DNA of 41,794 nt from Methanoregula sp. (GCA_026394595.1 JAPKXX010000042.1:1-41794); one strand, 5' to 3'; positions 27,445 through 38,472 are shown, counted from the first letter of the stretch. Translations and numbers: made by a program. Notes: generated from the sequence alone by a model not told the origin.

Positions 27445-27719
27445 TGCTGTACGAGATCTGGATCCCGCACCGCGTAGAGAAGCAGATCGCTGCTATCCCA
27501 AAAGAACTCATCGCCCGCGTTTTGGACGACCTTGAAGGGTTCGCAAAAAATCTTGACTACAAACGGTACGATGTCCGGAAAGTCAAAGATTCGCCAAAAG
27601 ACGTTCCGCGCTACCGGATGCGCTCCGGCAATTACCGGGTCACGTTCTTCATCCACCACAACCGGCTTATCATTGAAGTGATATCGATCCGGAGAAAAAA
27701 GACCGGTATGGATTATTGA
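27444..27719 (+). CDS. RelE/ParE-family toxin
   Basis: MLYEIWIPHRVEKQIAAIPKELIARVLDDLEGFAKNLDYKRYDVRKVKDSPKDVPRYRMRSGNYRVTFFIHHNRLIIEVISIRRKKTGMDY: RelE fold with RYRxxxGxYRV. Confidence 0.9.
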   Translation: MLYEIWIPHRVEKQIAAIPKELIARVLDDLEGFAKNLDYKRYDVRKVKDSPKDVPRYRMRSGNYRVTFFIHHNRLIIEVISIRRKKTGMDY

Positions 27720-27803
27720 TCTCTCCGGCTCATGGATACATAATTTGTAATAACTGCTCTTTTCTGAAAAAACCGGAATTCCGCGTTCTTATGTGCCGTC
27801 TTT

Positions 27804-28277
27804 TCATCCCAGCACAACCTTCTTCCATCCGCCAGCCCGGTACATCCACGCGAGCAGTCCTGCCTGCACGACAATGCCGATGATCGCGGCGAGCCAGACG
27901 CCCGTAATCCCGATGACGAGCAGGCCGGGCAGGAAATACGCGAGCGGGATCTGGAGGAGCACCATGGAAAAGAGCGTCGTGAACATCGGCTTTCGCGTGT
28001 CCCCTGCCCCATTGAGCGCGAACGAGAGCACAAGTGCAGAGCCCATGATGATGTAGAACAGCAGGACAGACCGGAAGAACGAGACGCCGGCCGCCTCGCT
28101 CTCCATGCTCGGGTCAAAAAAGCTGATCAGCTGCGGCGCGAACACAACGTAGATGCAGGAGATCACGAGCATCAGTGCGCCGTACAGGATCAGGTAGAGG
28201 AGCACGCCCCGGGCAGCCCGCTCAGGCTTGCCCGTCCCAAGTCCGTCAGTTCGTTTGGTTTTTCCAAGTGAAATCAA
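27804..28277 (-). pseudogene. MATE-family efflux transporter, C-terminal remnant
   Basis: Only about 150 aa: LGTGKPERAARGVLLYLILYG...LNGAGDTRKPMFTTLFSMVLLQIPLAYFL...GVWLAAIIGIVVQAGLLAWMYRAGGWKKVVLG; no N-terminal MATE half upstream. Confidence 0.82.
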
Positions 28278-28348
28278 CCGTCGTGTTAGTGGAACAGAGC
28301 ATGCGATAAAAATAAAAACCGGGTCCTGTTCACGCCCAGGTTCCGGAA

Positions 28349-29198
28349 TTATACAATGCCAAGGGCGGCTTTGTAGGATGTAAGGATCTTGAGTACGAAT
28401 TTCTGGTGCTCATCCAGAGCCTGCTCGTCATCCGATGAAGTGTTTTTTGCCACTGCATAGAGCAGGATGAGCGCGTTGTCCAGTTCCAGCGAAGCGGGGT
28501 CTTCGATTTTGTCTTGGGGAAGTTTTATTGCCACAAGGGTTCGCTCGCTATCTGAAAAGGCCATTCTGGTGTCTGCCGTTACCTGTGAGTTTTCCAGATC
28601 TTCGGCATTGAGCTGTACAATCCGCAGGGCTTTTTTAAGCGCAAGGGCAGTACCATCATCAGGGAGCATGGCAAGGGCAAGCCTGGACTCTTCTATTGTA
28701 TTTGTGTAGAGCCCAAACTTGAAGCTTAAGAAAGCAGATGCAATCTCATGGGCAGTCTTTTTTTGGACGTTTGTAAATTCCGATTTAATTCTCTCAATAT
28801 AATCGCGCAGAAATTGTTCCATGGGTTCAGATCCTCCTCTGGCATCCGCCGATGAACCAAATTTTTATTCAGCCGCACCAGAAGGACGGTGATGCTTGCA
28901 GTAAAGAGCAACTGCAACAGCAGGGTGGGGGTGTACTCCAGTGGCACCAGAAAGATGATAACTCCGTAGAGAGGTGCGCAAAGCGCAACCACATCCTTCC
29001 GGGGTTTGATATAAGCAAGATAGCCGAGCATGAAAGAACCCGCAAGACTCCCCCAGAAAAAGGTACCGGCATCAGTGATGACACCAGTCTGCTGGAGCAG
29101 GACAGCGGTAAGGATTCCTCCAAACGAAACCATTGGGATGGCATAGGTAAGCCAGCGTTCCAGAGATTGCGTGTCCTCCCGTTTTTTTCTTTGTTCAT
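28349..29198 (-). pseudogene. Membrane protein with cytosolic helical domain, split by two apparent frameshifts
   Basis: ATG at 29198 (MNKEK...), TM part in ORF 28726-29133 (MVSFGGILTAVLLQQTG...EEDLNPW) and C-terminal part in ORF 28349-28822 (MEQFLRDYIERIKSEF...); frames reconnect with +1 nt at an A7 run and +1 nt at ccatgg. Confidence 0.68.
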
Positions 29199-29348
29199 CG
29201 GGCGTTCCCGGAAAATATTGGCTCCGTTAAGCCAAGAACATATCCGTATTTCCACTATTTTTCATTGATATAATGGCAGGTACCTTTTGTCAGCTGGTCC
29301 AATCACGAGTGTATATGAGGATGCAATGCCAATCAGCTATCAACCGCT

Positions 29349-30098
29349 ATGGGCGCAGTAATATTTTCTGACGTGCACGCTGATGCTGCCGCACTTGCCG
29401 CGTTTTTATCCTGCATAAAAAAACCGGCGTTTGTCGATCAATTCGGTACCATTGATTTCATAGTGAACCTCGGGGACATGCTCCACCGGGGCAACCATCC
29501 GAAGGAAGTGCTCGAGCACGTCCTCTCGCTGGCAAAAGAATACCGGCTCGTCTCTATTATGGGTAACCACGACCATGCTTTTCTCAACAGTCTTACGGTG
29601 AGTGGCAGCGATGAGATGAGTATATACCGCCATGAACAGTTGCGGGGTTCACCGTTGCTCTCAATCTTTGATGGAATGCCCATGGAATGGGTGCATGATG
29701 ATATGCTCTTTGTACATGGCGGACCTCTGGAGCTGGGAAGATCGACGCTTCATCTCAAAAGCTGGCAGCGGCTGGGAAGAGAAGCAGGGGAGTTCTTCAC
29801 CGGATACCATTACACCCCCGAAATGGCGTTTGTTGCTCTGAGATCCCGCGGGCTCTCCCACCTGTGTTGCGGTCACCAGCACACCGCTGTCTGCTGCAGA
29901 AACACACCACAGGGTGTTAAAACCTTTGATCTGGATTATTCTCCAATTAAAATGGCGGGGGGAATGATCGGTTCGCTGGATATAGTACATGTACCGCTTG
30001 ATATGCCGACAATCATGCGTGTCGGTGCATGTTACGGTAAACATCCTGAATTTGCCTTCACGGACTTTAAAACATTCACCTTTATCAGGATGAGCTGA
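29349..30098 (+). CDS. Calcineurin-like metallophosphoesterase
   Basis: IFSDVHADAAAL, IVNLGDMLHRGNHP, SIMGNHDHAFL, LFVHGGPLE, LCCGHQHTAV: full phosphoesterase motif set. Confidence 0.92.
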   Translation: MGAVIFSDVHADAAALAAFLSCIKKPAFVDQFGTIDFIVNLGDMLHRGNHPKEVLEHVLSLAKEYRLVSIMGNHDHAFLNSLTVSGSDEMSIYRHEQLRGSPLLSIFDGMPMEWVHDDMLFVHGGPLELGRSTLHLKSWQRLGREAGEFFTGYHYTPEMAFVALRSRGLSHLCCGHQHTAVCCRNTPQGVKTFDLDYSPIKMAGGMIGSLDIVHVPLDMPTIMRVGACYGKHPEFAFTDFKTFTFIRMS

Positions 30099-30190
30099 AT
30101 AGCGGAGTGATGTTAATCTGGGGATAATCGGGATTATTTTTTTATCGGGTTGATTTTTCAGATATTTTGACAGAATGTTTATATGCCATA

Positions 30191-30203
30191 ACCACCCAGT
30201 GGT
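30191..30203. promoter_or_regulatory. Inverted repeat ACCAC-CCA-GTGGT between TATA-like box and antitoxin start
   Basis: Lies between tttatatg (about 30178-30185) and ATG at 30208; candidate autoregulatory operator. Confidence 0.4.
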
Positions 30204-30207
30204 AATC

Positions 30208-30393
30208 ATGCCTCGTACAGGTGAGGGGCGGTCGATCAAGATCGACCCCGAAGTGTATGAGGCGTTGCTCGCGCTGAAACACGGGCGGATGACCATAAGC
30301 GATGTCATTGCTCACATGCTGCATGACTGCTATGGCTGGCATTCGGAATTCCCCGACGATCAACGTGAGCTCGAAGATTTCACAGAGAAATAA
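30208..30393 (+). CDS. VapB-like antitoxin (orphan)
   Basis: MPRTGEGRSIKIDPEVYEALLALKHGRMTISDVIAHMLHDCYGWHSEFPDDQRELEDFTEK; no PIN or RelE toxin follows. Confidence 0.7.
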   Translation: MPRTGEGRSIKIDPEVYEALLALKHGRMTISDVIAHMLHDCYGWHSEFPDDQRELEDFTEK

Positions 30394-30412
30394 CGGGCAC
30401 GATATCCATATC

Positions 30413-30441
30413 CTGCGGTGGTGGGCACGGTTCCACCGCAG
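30413..30441. repeat. Perfect 9-bp stem hairpin (CTGCGGTGG - 11 nt - CCACCGCAG)
   Basis: Direct inspection; 20 nt downstream of the antitoxin stop codon. Confidence 0.65.
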
Positions 30442-30605
30442 CGCTGAGAACCGAACACAGGTGGTATATCATAACTCCGATGGTCTTTGAAGAAGATCTC
30501 ACACGTGATTCCCTGAACAGGTTGATCCAACGCATGGATGAGGAACTTACCATGTCGGATGAGCTTGGGAAGGAAGAGTATTCAAGCCAATTGCAGGTAT
30601 TACCC

Positions 30606-31901
30606 TCACTGTAATGGGCTGAAAAAATCGGAATATAGAATCTGCACGTCATTCCCTGATATCTCCCCCAACGTTTTCTTTAGTTTTTCCTGAAGTGAGG
30701 TGATGCTCTGCTGCAGGTCTTTTCTCCATGTGATAAGATCTTTAAGGGACTGGTGCTCTTTTTCGAGGATTACCTCAAGCTGGTTTTTTTCCCGTGCCAC
30801 GTTCTCGGTTCGGGCAACTACAGGGTGTGAGCGGAACGAATGTTCCGCTTCATCGCACATCTTTGCTAGGTCGGTATATTTTTCTGAGAGTTGCCTGATC
30901 TCGCTGATAAACTCGCCGGTATCGGAAAACAGTGTCCGTTCTTCCTTGTTTTTAAGGGAAACATCACCGCTTTGGATCATTGTAACGGTGATAGTGCATG
31001 CCGCAGTAAGTGTCTGCGCCAGATAAGCTGCATCCGGAACTGTATGGTCGGAAAGAATGTCCATTGCATGAATGAGCACCGCTTCATCAGATTTCCTGTG
31101 TTGTTTATGAGCCAGCTTTTCAGCTTTGCGAAGCACGTGGGATGCGGTCATCGACAAAGCGGCGTATCTCCTTATGACTCCGTCACGTTCTTCTATCATA
31201 CTACTGAGAGCACGATGTTTTTCTGCAAGTTGGCCTTGTGCTTCATCGCGTTCCAGTGATGCAAGTTCCTGTTCACATTCCCCGATTCGGGTTCTGGTAT
31301 CATGGATCCGCTGCTCGATCCTGCTCTCTTTCGTGTATGATTTTACGGTATCATTTTTAATATCAGAAAGCGCTTCGTGTATTTTTCTTGCTTCCGTTAT
31401 CTTTTCCATCTCTATTCGATAGGGAGCGAGGGCTTCGTTCATCGCGTTGATCTCACGCCCTATTGTATCAATGCCGGTCCGTACGGTTTTCATTTCCTTG
31501 GGGAAAACGGTCTGGAGGTATTTCCCCTGGCCTCGTGAACTGTTGATGCACCCTTTGAGTATCTCGGTTGCGGTCGAATAGAATCCCTCGACATCATCCG
31601 GCAAGGGTTTTGACAGTGCGGTCTCCATCGCTTTTGCAAACTGTGGCAGCGTATTTTTCGCGATGCTTTTTAGTTTCGGATGTATCTCTTCATTATATTC
31701 AGCAGCACGCAGTGTCTCGACAATCTCGCCAAGATTGTTTACTGCTTCACGTACAACACCTATCGGAGAAGCGGTATTACTTGAAAGCAAACGGTATTGC
31801 ATCCCCTCACGGTTTTCGAGCCATGCAGGTATAGCATCGTACATGAGGAGCAGAGGTGCCGGTTTTACCGATTTGATGAGATTTTTTAATAATTTAAACA
31901 T
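30606..31901 (-). CDS. Coiled-coil protein of unknown function (431 aa)
   Basis: Long Glu/Lys/Arg-rich heptad-like stretches (RIEQRIHDTRTRIGECEQELASLERDEAQGQLAEKHRALSSMIEER; KNQLEVILEKEHQSLKDLITWRKDLQQSITSLQEKLKKTLGEI). Confidence 0.8.
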   Translation of the reverse strand: MFKLLKNLIKSVKPAPLLLMYDAIPAWLENREGMQYRLLSSNTASPIGVVREAVNNLGEIVETLRAAEYNEEIHPKLKSIAKNTLPQFAKAMETALSKPLPDDVEGFYSTATEILKGCINSSRGQGKYLQTVFPKEMKTVRTGIDTIGREINAMNEALAPYRIEMEKITEARKIHEALSDIKNDTVKSYTKESRIEQRIHDTRTRIGECEQELASLERDEAQGQLAEKHRALSSMIEERDGVIRRYAALSMTASHVLRKAEKLAHKQHRKSDEAVLIHAMDILSDHTVPDAAYLAQTLTAACTITVTMIQSGDVSLKNKEERTLFSDTGEFISEIRQLSEKYTDLAKMCDEAEHSFRSHPVVARTENVAREKNQLEVILEKEHQSLKDLITWRKDLQQSITSLQEKLKKTLGEISGNDVQILYSDFFSPLQ

Positions 31902-31954
31902 ACGTGATCACAAATACGCCTGATGCATCACAATCGGTGATGTGGCAATCGGCT

Positions 31955-33234
<1,280 letters not shown>

Positions 33235-33285
33235 ATTAGTAATAATACAGATATGGAGTGGCGTATAATAAGTTAGTTCATTGCC

Positions 33286-33600
33286 ATGACGTATCTCGTC
33301 TATGTAGCCTTTTTCGGAGCCGCTGCAGTCATATTCCTCTGGTTGCGCGATGCAAGGATTTATTACCGGACCGGGCTTCCCGGATATCGGACGGCAGCAT
33401 ACCAGGGAGTTGTATATGGTGCGCTTGCGATGTTCGGGGTGGCGTGTGGGGTATTCATGCTGGAACTCCTTGGCTTGGGACTGATCCTTGCTGCGCTCTA
33501 CCTGCAGGGAAGAATCGAGCGCGAGAAGGTGTGGAGGGGTGAGACTTCATTCGAACGCGTCCTTGGCAGTGCCTCGATTCGGAGAGCGAATAAGAAATAA
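33286..33600 (+). CDS. Small membrane protein (104 aa)
   Basis: N-terminal TM (YLVYVAFFGAAAVIFLWL) and second TM pair (GVVYGALAMFGVACGVFMLELLGLGLILAALYL). Confidence 0.7.
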   Translation: MTYLVYVAFFGAAAVIFLWLRDARIYYRTGLPGYRTAAYQGVVYGALAMFGVACGVFMLELLGLGLILAALYLQGRIEREKVWRGETSFERVLGSASIRRANKK

Positions 33601-33624
33601 TGAAAAGCCTGTAGAGAGATAGGG

Positions 33625-34866
33625 ATGAATAGGATGCTCCAGAAACCCCGTGGGACACGGGATTTTTTGCCGGAAGAGATGGAAGCGCGCCGCAGTGTCG
33701 AGGCAAACCTGCGGGAGGTTGCGCGCCGCTGGGGGTACCGTGAGGTTTGTACCCCGGAATTCGAGGACCTTGAACTGTTTACTATGCGTTCGGGCGCGGG
33801 TATTATAGAGGAAATGTACGTCTTTGAGGACAAGGGCGGCAGGAAGCTCGCGTTGCGTCCGGAGGTCACCGCAGCTGTAATCCGGATGTACGTCAACGAG
33901 GCAAAGGTCGCTCCAAAGCCGATCCGTTGGTGCTACTTTGCCGACTGTTTCCGGTACGAGCGCCCTCAGAAGGGACGGTACCGGCAGTTCTGGCAGTTCG
34001 GAGTGGAGCTGATCGGCGCAGACACGGCGCCTGCCGATGCGGAAGCAGTCATGCTGGCAGCAGACATGCTGGACGCAATTGGCGTCTCCTATGAACTGAA
34101 GGTAGGGCACCTCTCGTTCATGAAGAACCTGCTCTCAGGACTTTCACCGGGAGTGCAGCGGAAGGTCATGGCCCACCTTGACAAGAAGGACTTCGAAGGG
34201 CTTGCAGTTACACTTGAGGAGCTGAAAAAACCTGATCTTGGTACAGCGCTCAAGGATCTTGTCGCCTGCCGGGACCTTGATGGAGCTTTTGCGATTGCCG
34301 GCAATATCCCTGACAAAGAACGGTTTGACCAAACGATCAGCCTATTGGATGCCGCTGGTGTGAAATACAGTTTCAACTTCGGGATCGCCCGGGGCCTTGA
34401 TTACTACACCGGTATGGTCTTTGAGGCCTTTGCGGCAAACCTCGGCGCTGAGAACCAAATTCTCGGCGGCGGCACCTACCGGCTCGCGCAGCTATTCGGT
34501 GGCGACGATGCGGCGTCCTGCGGGTTTGCGATCGGGTTTGACCGGGTCATCGTTTCACTCGGCGATATAGGGCGCAGGAAAGAGCCGGTTGTTGCCATCA
34601 TCTGCACAGAAGAGGGGCGCAGGCGCGCGCTTGCCGTTGCCCGGGCATTCCGGGACGCCGGCTACCGGGCTGAGACCGACCTGATGGAGCGCGGGATCGG
34701 TGCGCAGGTCACGCACGCATCGAAGACTGCGGATTTTGCCGTCATCATCGGAAAACGCGAGTCAGAGTCTGGAGAGGTTACGATTAAGAACTTACAATCC
34801 GGGGAGCAGAAGACCGTAACGCTCGATGCGGCGATCGCCGGGGTGGGATCGCATGGTGCTCGCTGA
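33625..34866 (+). CDS. hisS: Histidyl-tRNA synthetase
   Basis: PRGTRDFLPEEM, LRPEVTAAVIRMY, RYERPQKGRYRQFWQFGVELIG, GLDYYTGMVFE, CGFAIGFDRVI. Confidence 0.97.
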   Translation: MNRMLQKPRGTRDFLPEEMEARRSVEANLREVARRWGYREVCTPEFEDLELFTMRSGAGIIEEMYVFEDKGGRKLALRPEVTAAVIRMYVNEAKVAPKPIRWCYFADCFRYERPQKGRYRQFWQFGVELIGADTAPADAEAVMLAADMLDAIGVSYELKVGHLSFMKNLLSGLSPGVQRKVMAHLDKKDFEGLAVTLEELKKPDLGTALKDLVACRDLDGAFAIAGNIPDKERFDQTISLLDAAGVKYSFNFGIARGLDYYTGMVFEAFAANLGAENQILGGGTYRLAQLFGGDDAASCGFAIGFDRVIVSLGDIGRRKEPVVAIICTEEGRRRALAVARAFRDAGYRAETDLMERGIGAQVTHASKTADFAVIIGKRESESGEVTIKNLQSGEQKTVTLDAAIAGVGSHGAR

Positions 34867-36610
34867 CGAGCTTGCCAAACAGCAGCGCAGCATCAGCGTC
34901 GCGGAATTTTTCGAGAAGAACAAGCACCTCCTTGGCTTTGACTCTCCCACCCGGGGCGTGATCACAACTATCAAGGAGGCAGTGGACAACGCGCTGGATG
35001 CCTGCGAGGAGGCACAGGTTCTTCCTGACATCTACATCAGCATAAAAAAGACCGGAACTGACATCTTCCGCATCATCGTGGAGGACAACGGTCCCGGTAT
35101 TGTCCCGGCGCAGGTCCCGTTTGTTTTCGGAAAGCTCCTCTACGGTTCGCGGTTCCACCAGATCCGGCAGACGCGCGGGCAGCAGGGGATCGGGATCTCG
35201 GCAGCCGTCCTCTATGCCCAGCTGACAACCGGTCTTCCTTCCATCGTAATCTCCCGGACCGGCGCAAAGGAATCCGCCCACAGGTTTGAGATCCAGATAA
35301 AGATCGAGACAAACGAGCCCGACATAATCTCAGAGAAACCATTTGAGTGGGACCGGGTCCACGGGACGCGGGTACAGATCGAGTTCAAGAGCACGATGTC
35401 GGCAAAGAAGAAGCTGCTCGAGTACCTCAAGTACACATCAATCGTCAATCCGCATGCGAGGTTCCGGGTTGAACTCGATGATGAGGCATTCACGTTCGAA
35501 CGAGTCAGCCAGGAAGTGATCGCCTGCCCGGTAGCGATCCAGCCCCACCCGCATGGGATCGAGTTCGGGCAGTTAAAAAGAATGGCGGCGGCAAGCGAGC
35601 AGAAACTTGCAGATTTCCTTATCGAAGGCTTTTCCCGTGTCGGGAAGAAGACCGCGCAGGAGATGTGTGAAAAAGCCGGCCTGAAGGCCACGGCAAAAGT
35701 GTCGGGACTTTCCGCAGATCAGCTCAAGGCGCTCCTTGCTGCAATGCAGGAAGTTTCTGTGCCAGCCCCGCTCACCACCCAGTGTCTATCGCCCATTGGT
35801 GAGGAACTGATCCGGCGCGGGCCGGCTTCAGTCTTCTCCGGGCACTCGTTCGTAGTTGAAGCTGCAATCGGGTATGGGGGGAAGCTGCCCGCCGAAGGAA
35901 ATGCGATCATTCTCCGCTTTGCCAACCGCGTCCCGCTCATGTACCAGCAGGGCGCATGCGCGATCACCCAGTGTGTTGCAAATGTGAACTGGAAAATATA
36001 CAACCTCTCACAGCAGGGACTCCCGATGGGACCGGTCCTTATACTTGTCCATGTCGCATCCACAAACGTGCCCTTCACCAGCGAAAGTAAGGATGCGATT
36101 GCGAGTATCCCGGAGATAGAAAAGGAGATTGTTCTCGCTCTGCAGGATCTGGGACGGGATCTCAAACTCTTTGTCTCCCGGCGGGACAAGAACAAGGTAG
36201 CCGAGGACCGGGCGCGGGCAGTCTGCGCTATCATCCCCGAGCTTGCCCAGAAAGTATCCGAGATCGTTGAAAAACCGCTGGTCGATACATCTCCCATCGA
36301 AGGGAAGCTGATGCGTAAGCTGATCGCCAAGAAATGGACAAAAGACGGGAAGATCACAATCGAGATCAGCAACTATACCGGCTACGATGGCGAGATTTCG
36401 GTGTACGACATCTCCCAAGACAATGCAGCGGACGCGGTACCGAAAGCCGGTTTCGTCACAGAAGTGGAAGGCCAGTTCACCAAGGTCTGGAAAGTAGTTG
36501 TCGCACCGCAGAAGGTCTGGCGAGTCAGCTACTCCGGTAAGGGCGGGGGGATGCTCGACGTCCGGGGCATAGAGGACGGGAAGAAGATGGTGGTGGATCT
36601 CGATGTCTAA
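34853..36610 (+). CDS. top6B: DNA topoisomerase VI subunit B
   Basis: MVLADELAKQQRSISVAEFFEKNKHLLGFDSPTRG, TIKEAVDNALDACEEA, VEDNGPGI, FGKLLYGSRFHQIRQTRGQQGIGISAA (GHKL ATPase). Internal start, 14-nt overlap with hisS. Confidence 0.98.
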   Translation: MVLADELAKQQRSISVAEFFEKNKHLLGFDSPTRGVITTIKEAVDNALDACEEAQVLPDIYISIKKTGTDIFRIIVEDNGPGIVPAQVPFVFGKLLYGSRFHQIRQTRGQQGIGISAAVLYAQLTTGLPSIVISRTGAKESAHRFEIQIKIETNEPDIISEKPFEWDRVHGTRVQIEFKSTMSAKKKLLEYLKYTSIVNPHARFRVELDDEAFTFERVSQEVIACPVAIQPHPHGIEFGQLKRMAAASEQKLADFLIEGFSRVGKKTAQEMCEKAGLKATAKVSGLSADQLKALLAAMQEVSVPAPLTTQCLSPIGEELIRRGPASVFSGHSFVVEAAIGYGGKLPAEGNAIILRFANRVPLMYQQGACAITQCVANVNWKIYNLSQQGLPMGPVLILVHVASTNVPFTSESKDAIASIPEIEKEIVLALQDLGRDLKLFVSRRDKNKVAEDRARAVCAIIPELAQKVSEIVEKPLVDTSPIEGKLMRKLIAKKWTKDGKITIEISNYTGYDGEISVYDISQDNAADAVPKAGFVTEVEGQFTKVWKVVVAPQKVWRVSYSGKGGGMLDVRGIEDGKKMVVDLDV

Positions 36611-37691
36611 GGAAGAACTGGAACGGCAGACGATGTCTTCCCTGCTCTCAATTGCCAATGCATGGTATGACCAGATGAAGGCCGGGGATATCCCATCGAT
36701 CTCGCTTCCGACACGCACGAAGTATAACATCGAGTACGATGACACAAGCGAGGTCTGGAAGTACGGGGACAAGGAGAGCCTGCGCACCGCGGCAACGGCA
36801 AAGAGCGCAACCCATCTTTTGAAGATGGCGTACGTGATCGGGTTTGTCCGTCAGCAGCTGATCGAGAACCGTTCCTCCACACTGAGGGAAATGTACTATA
36901 TCTCAGAAGGCTGGAAGCGCGCCAAGTTCGGGGCGCAGGATGAGAGTAACTTCCTTGTCGAGGACCTCGAGATCTTAACCGAAGTCCCACGCGAAGGATT
37001 CCACCTGCGACCAGAGGAGGACGGGGCGAGCATCTACGGCCCGATGCGAATCAAGGAGATGACACGGCGTGGCTTGAAAACCATCCACTGCCAGGACGAT
37101 GTCGGCGCCGCGGGATACTCCATCCCCAACAACGTGGAGAACATCGAGTTTGTCGACCATGACGCGAAGTTTGTCATAGCCTTAGAAACCGGCGGTATGT
37201 ACGACCGGCTGATCGAGAACGGGTTTGACGAAGAATATGGCGCAATTTTGATACATTTGAAAGGGCAGCCGGCGCGCTCCACGAGGAGGATGCTGAATAA
37301 AATTAATTCTACCTGGGGTATTCCCGTCCTTGTCTTCACGGATGGCGACCCGTGGTCGTACCGGATCTTTGCATCCGTTGCCTACGGTGCGATCAAGAGC
37401 GCACACATGTCGGAGCTGCTCGCAACGCCCAAGGCACAGTTTTTAGGGTTGCAGCCCAGTGACATACGGGATTACAATCTTCCATCGGATAAACTGTCAG
37501 AAAAAGATGTAGAAGCTCTCAATGCAGAGCTTACTGATCCGAGATTTGCAACCGATTACTGGAAAAAGCAGATTAATTTGCAGCTTGAGATGGGACTGAA
37601 GTCAGAACAGCAGGCGTTTGCTGCGCGGGGGCTGGACTTTGTGACCAAGAAGTATTTGCCGGCGCGGCTGAGTGAGATGGGGATAATTTAG
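36603..37691 (+). CDS. top6A: DNA topoisomerase VI subunit A (Spo11-like)
   Basis: SSTLREMYYISEGW (catalytic Tyr region), VIALETGGMYDRLIENGF, FTDGDPWSYRIFASVAYGAIKSAHMSE (Toprim). Confidence 0.98.
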   Translation: MSKEELERQTMSSLLSIANAWYDQMKAGDIPSISLPTRTKYNIEYDDTSEVWKYGDKESLRTAATAKSATHLLKMAYVIGFVRQQLIENRSSTLREMYYISEGWKRAKFGAQDESNFLVEDLEILTEVPREGFHLRPEEDGASIYGPMRIKEMTRRGLKTIHCQDDVGAAGYSIPNNVENIEFVDHDAKFVIALETGGMYDRLIENGFDEEYGAILIHLKGQPARSTRRMLNKINSTWGIPVLVFTDGDPWSYRIFASVAYGAIKSAHMSELLATPKAQFLGLQPSDIRDYNLPSDKLSEKDVEALNAELTDPRFATDYWKKQINLQLEMGLKSEQQAFAARGLDFVTKKYLPARLSEMGII

Positions 37692-37712
37692 TAAAGATTT
37701 CAGGGAGGCAGA

Positions 37713-38414
37713 ATGAACATCGGTGACATGTACCTTGATGGTGAATATCAAAAACACAATCCCACGTGGGATGTGGAGGATGCCCCATGGAAGGCGGACC
37801 TGATCTTTGATATGATACAGAAGCACCGGTTCGAACCAAAGACCATCTGCGAAGTGGGGTGCGGCTCCGGGGAAATCCTTCACCAGCTACAGCAACGGAT
37901 GTCCCCGACATGCACGTTTGCTGGCTATGAAATATCTCCCCAGGCATATAAATTATGCATGCAGCGTGCGAATGAGCGGATGTGTTTCAAGCTGAAAAAT
38001 TTCATCGAAGAGAGCGATGCCACCTGCGATCTCATTCTGCTTATTGATCTTATTGAACATCTGGAGGATTATTTCCAGTTTCTCCGTGAAATTAAGGGTA
38101 AAAGTCAATATAAAATTCTGCACATTCCGATTGAGATGTTTGCACTATCGGCTCTTTATCCCCAATTTCTGCTCGGACAAAGAAAAAAAGTGGGGCATCT
38201 CCATTATTTCTCAAAAGAGACCGCACTCCAGATGCTGAGGGATTTGGGGTATGAAATCCTTGATTATTCCTACACTGCGGGATATTCACTACCGAGGAAC
38301 TATGGAGTGAAGGATCGGCTCCTGAAAATGCCGCGGCGACTTTTTTTCCGGCTTAGCAGGGATTTGACGGTGAGAGTATTTGGAGGATATTCACTCCTGG
38401 TACTGGTGAAGTGA
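37713..38414 (+). CDS. Class I SAM-dependent methyltransferase
   Basis: TICEVGCGSGEILHQL, FAGYEISPQAY, CDLILLIDLIEHLEDYFQFLREI. Confidence 0.88.
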   Translation: MNIGDMYLDGEYQKHNPTWDVEDAPWKADLIFDMIQKHRFEPKTICEVGCGSGEILHQLQQRMSPTCTFAGYEISPQAYKLCMQRANERMCFKLKNFIEESDATCDLILLIDLIEHLEDYFQFLREIKGKSQYKILHIPIEMFALSALYPQFLLGQRKKVGHLHYFSKETALQMLRDLGYEILDYSYTAGYSLPRNYGVKDRLLKMPRRLFFRLSRDLTVRVFGGYSLLVLVK

Positions 38415-38472
38415 AATGCGGACTTCATCTCTTCTGCAAGGGAACCACTCTGAAATTGTTGGGGGTGAATAG

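Noticed and set aside
30480-30614. 44-aa ORF MVFEEDLTRDSLNRLIQRMDEELTMSDELGKEEYSSQLQVLPSL
   Set aside because: Plausible composition but too short and no clear RBS or homologue known to me; mentioned only as context for the hairpin.
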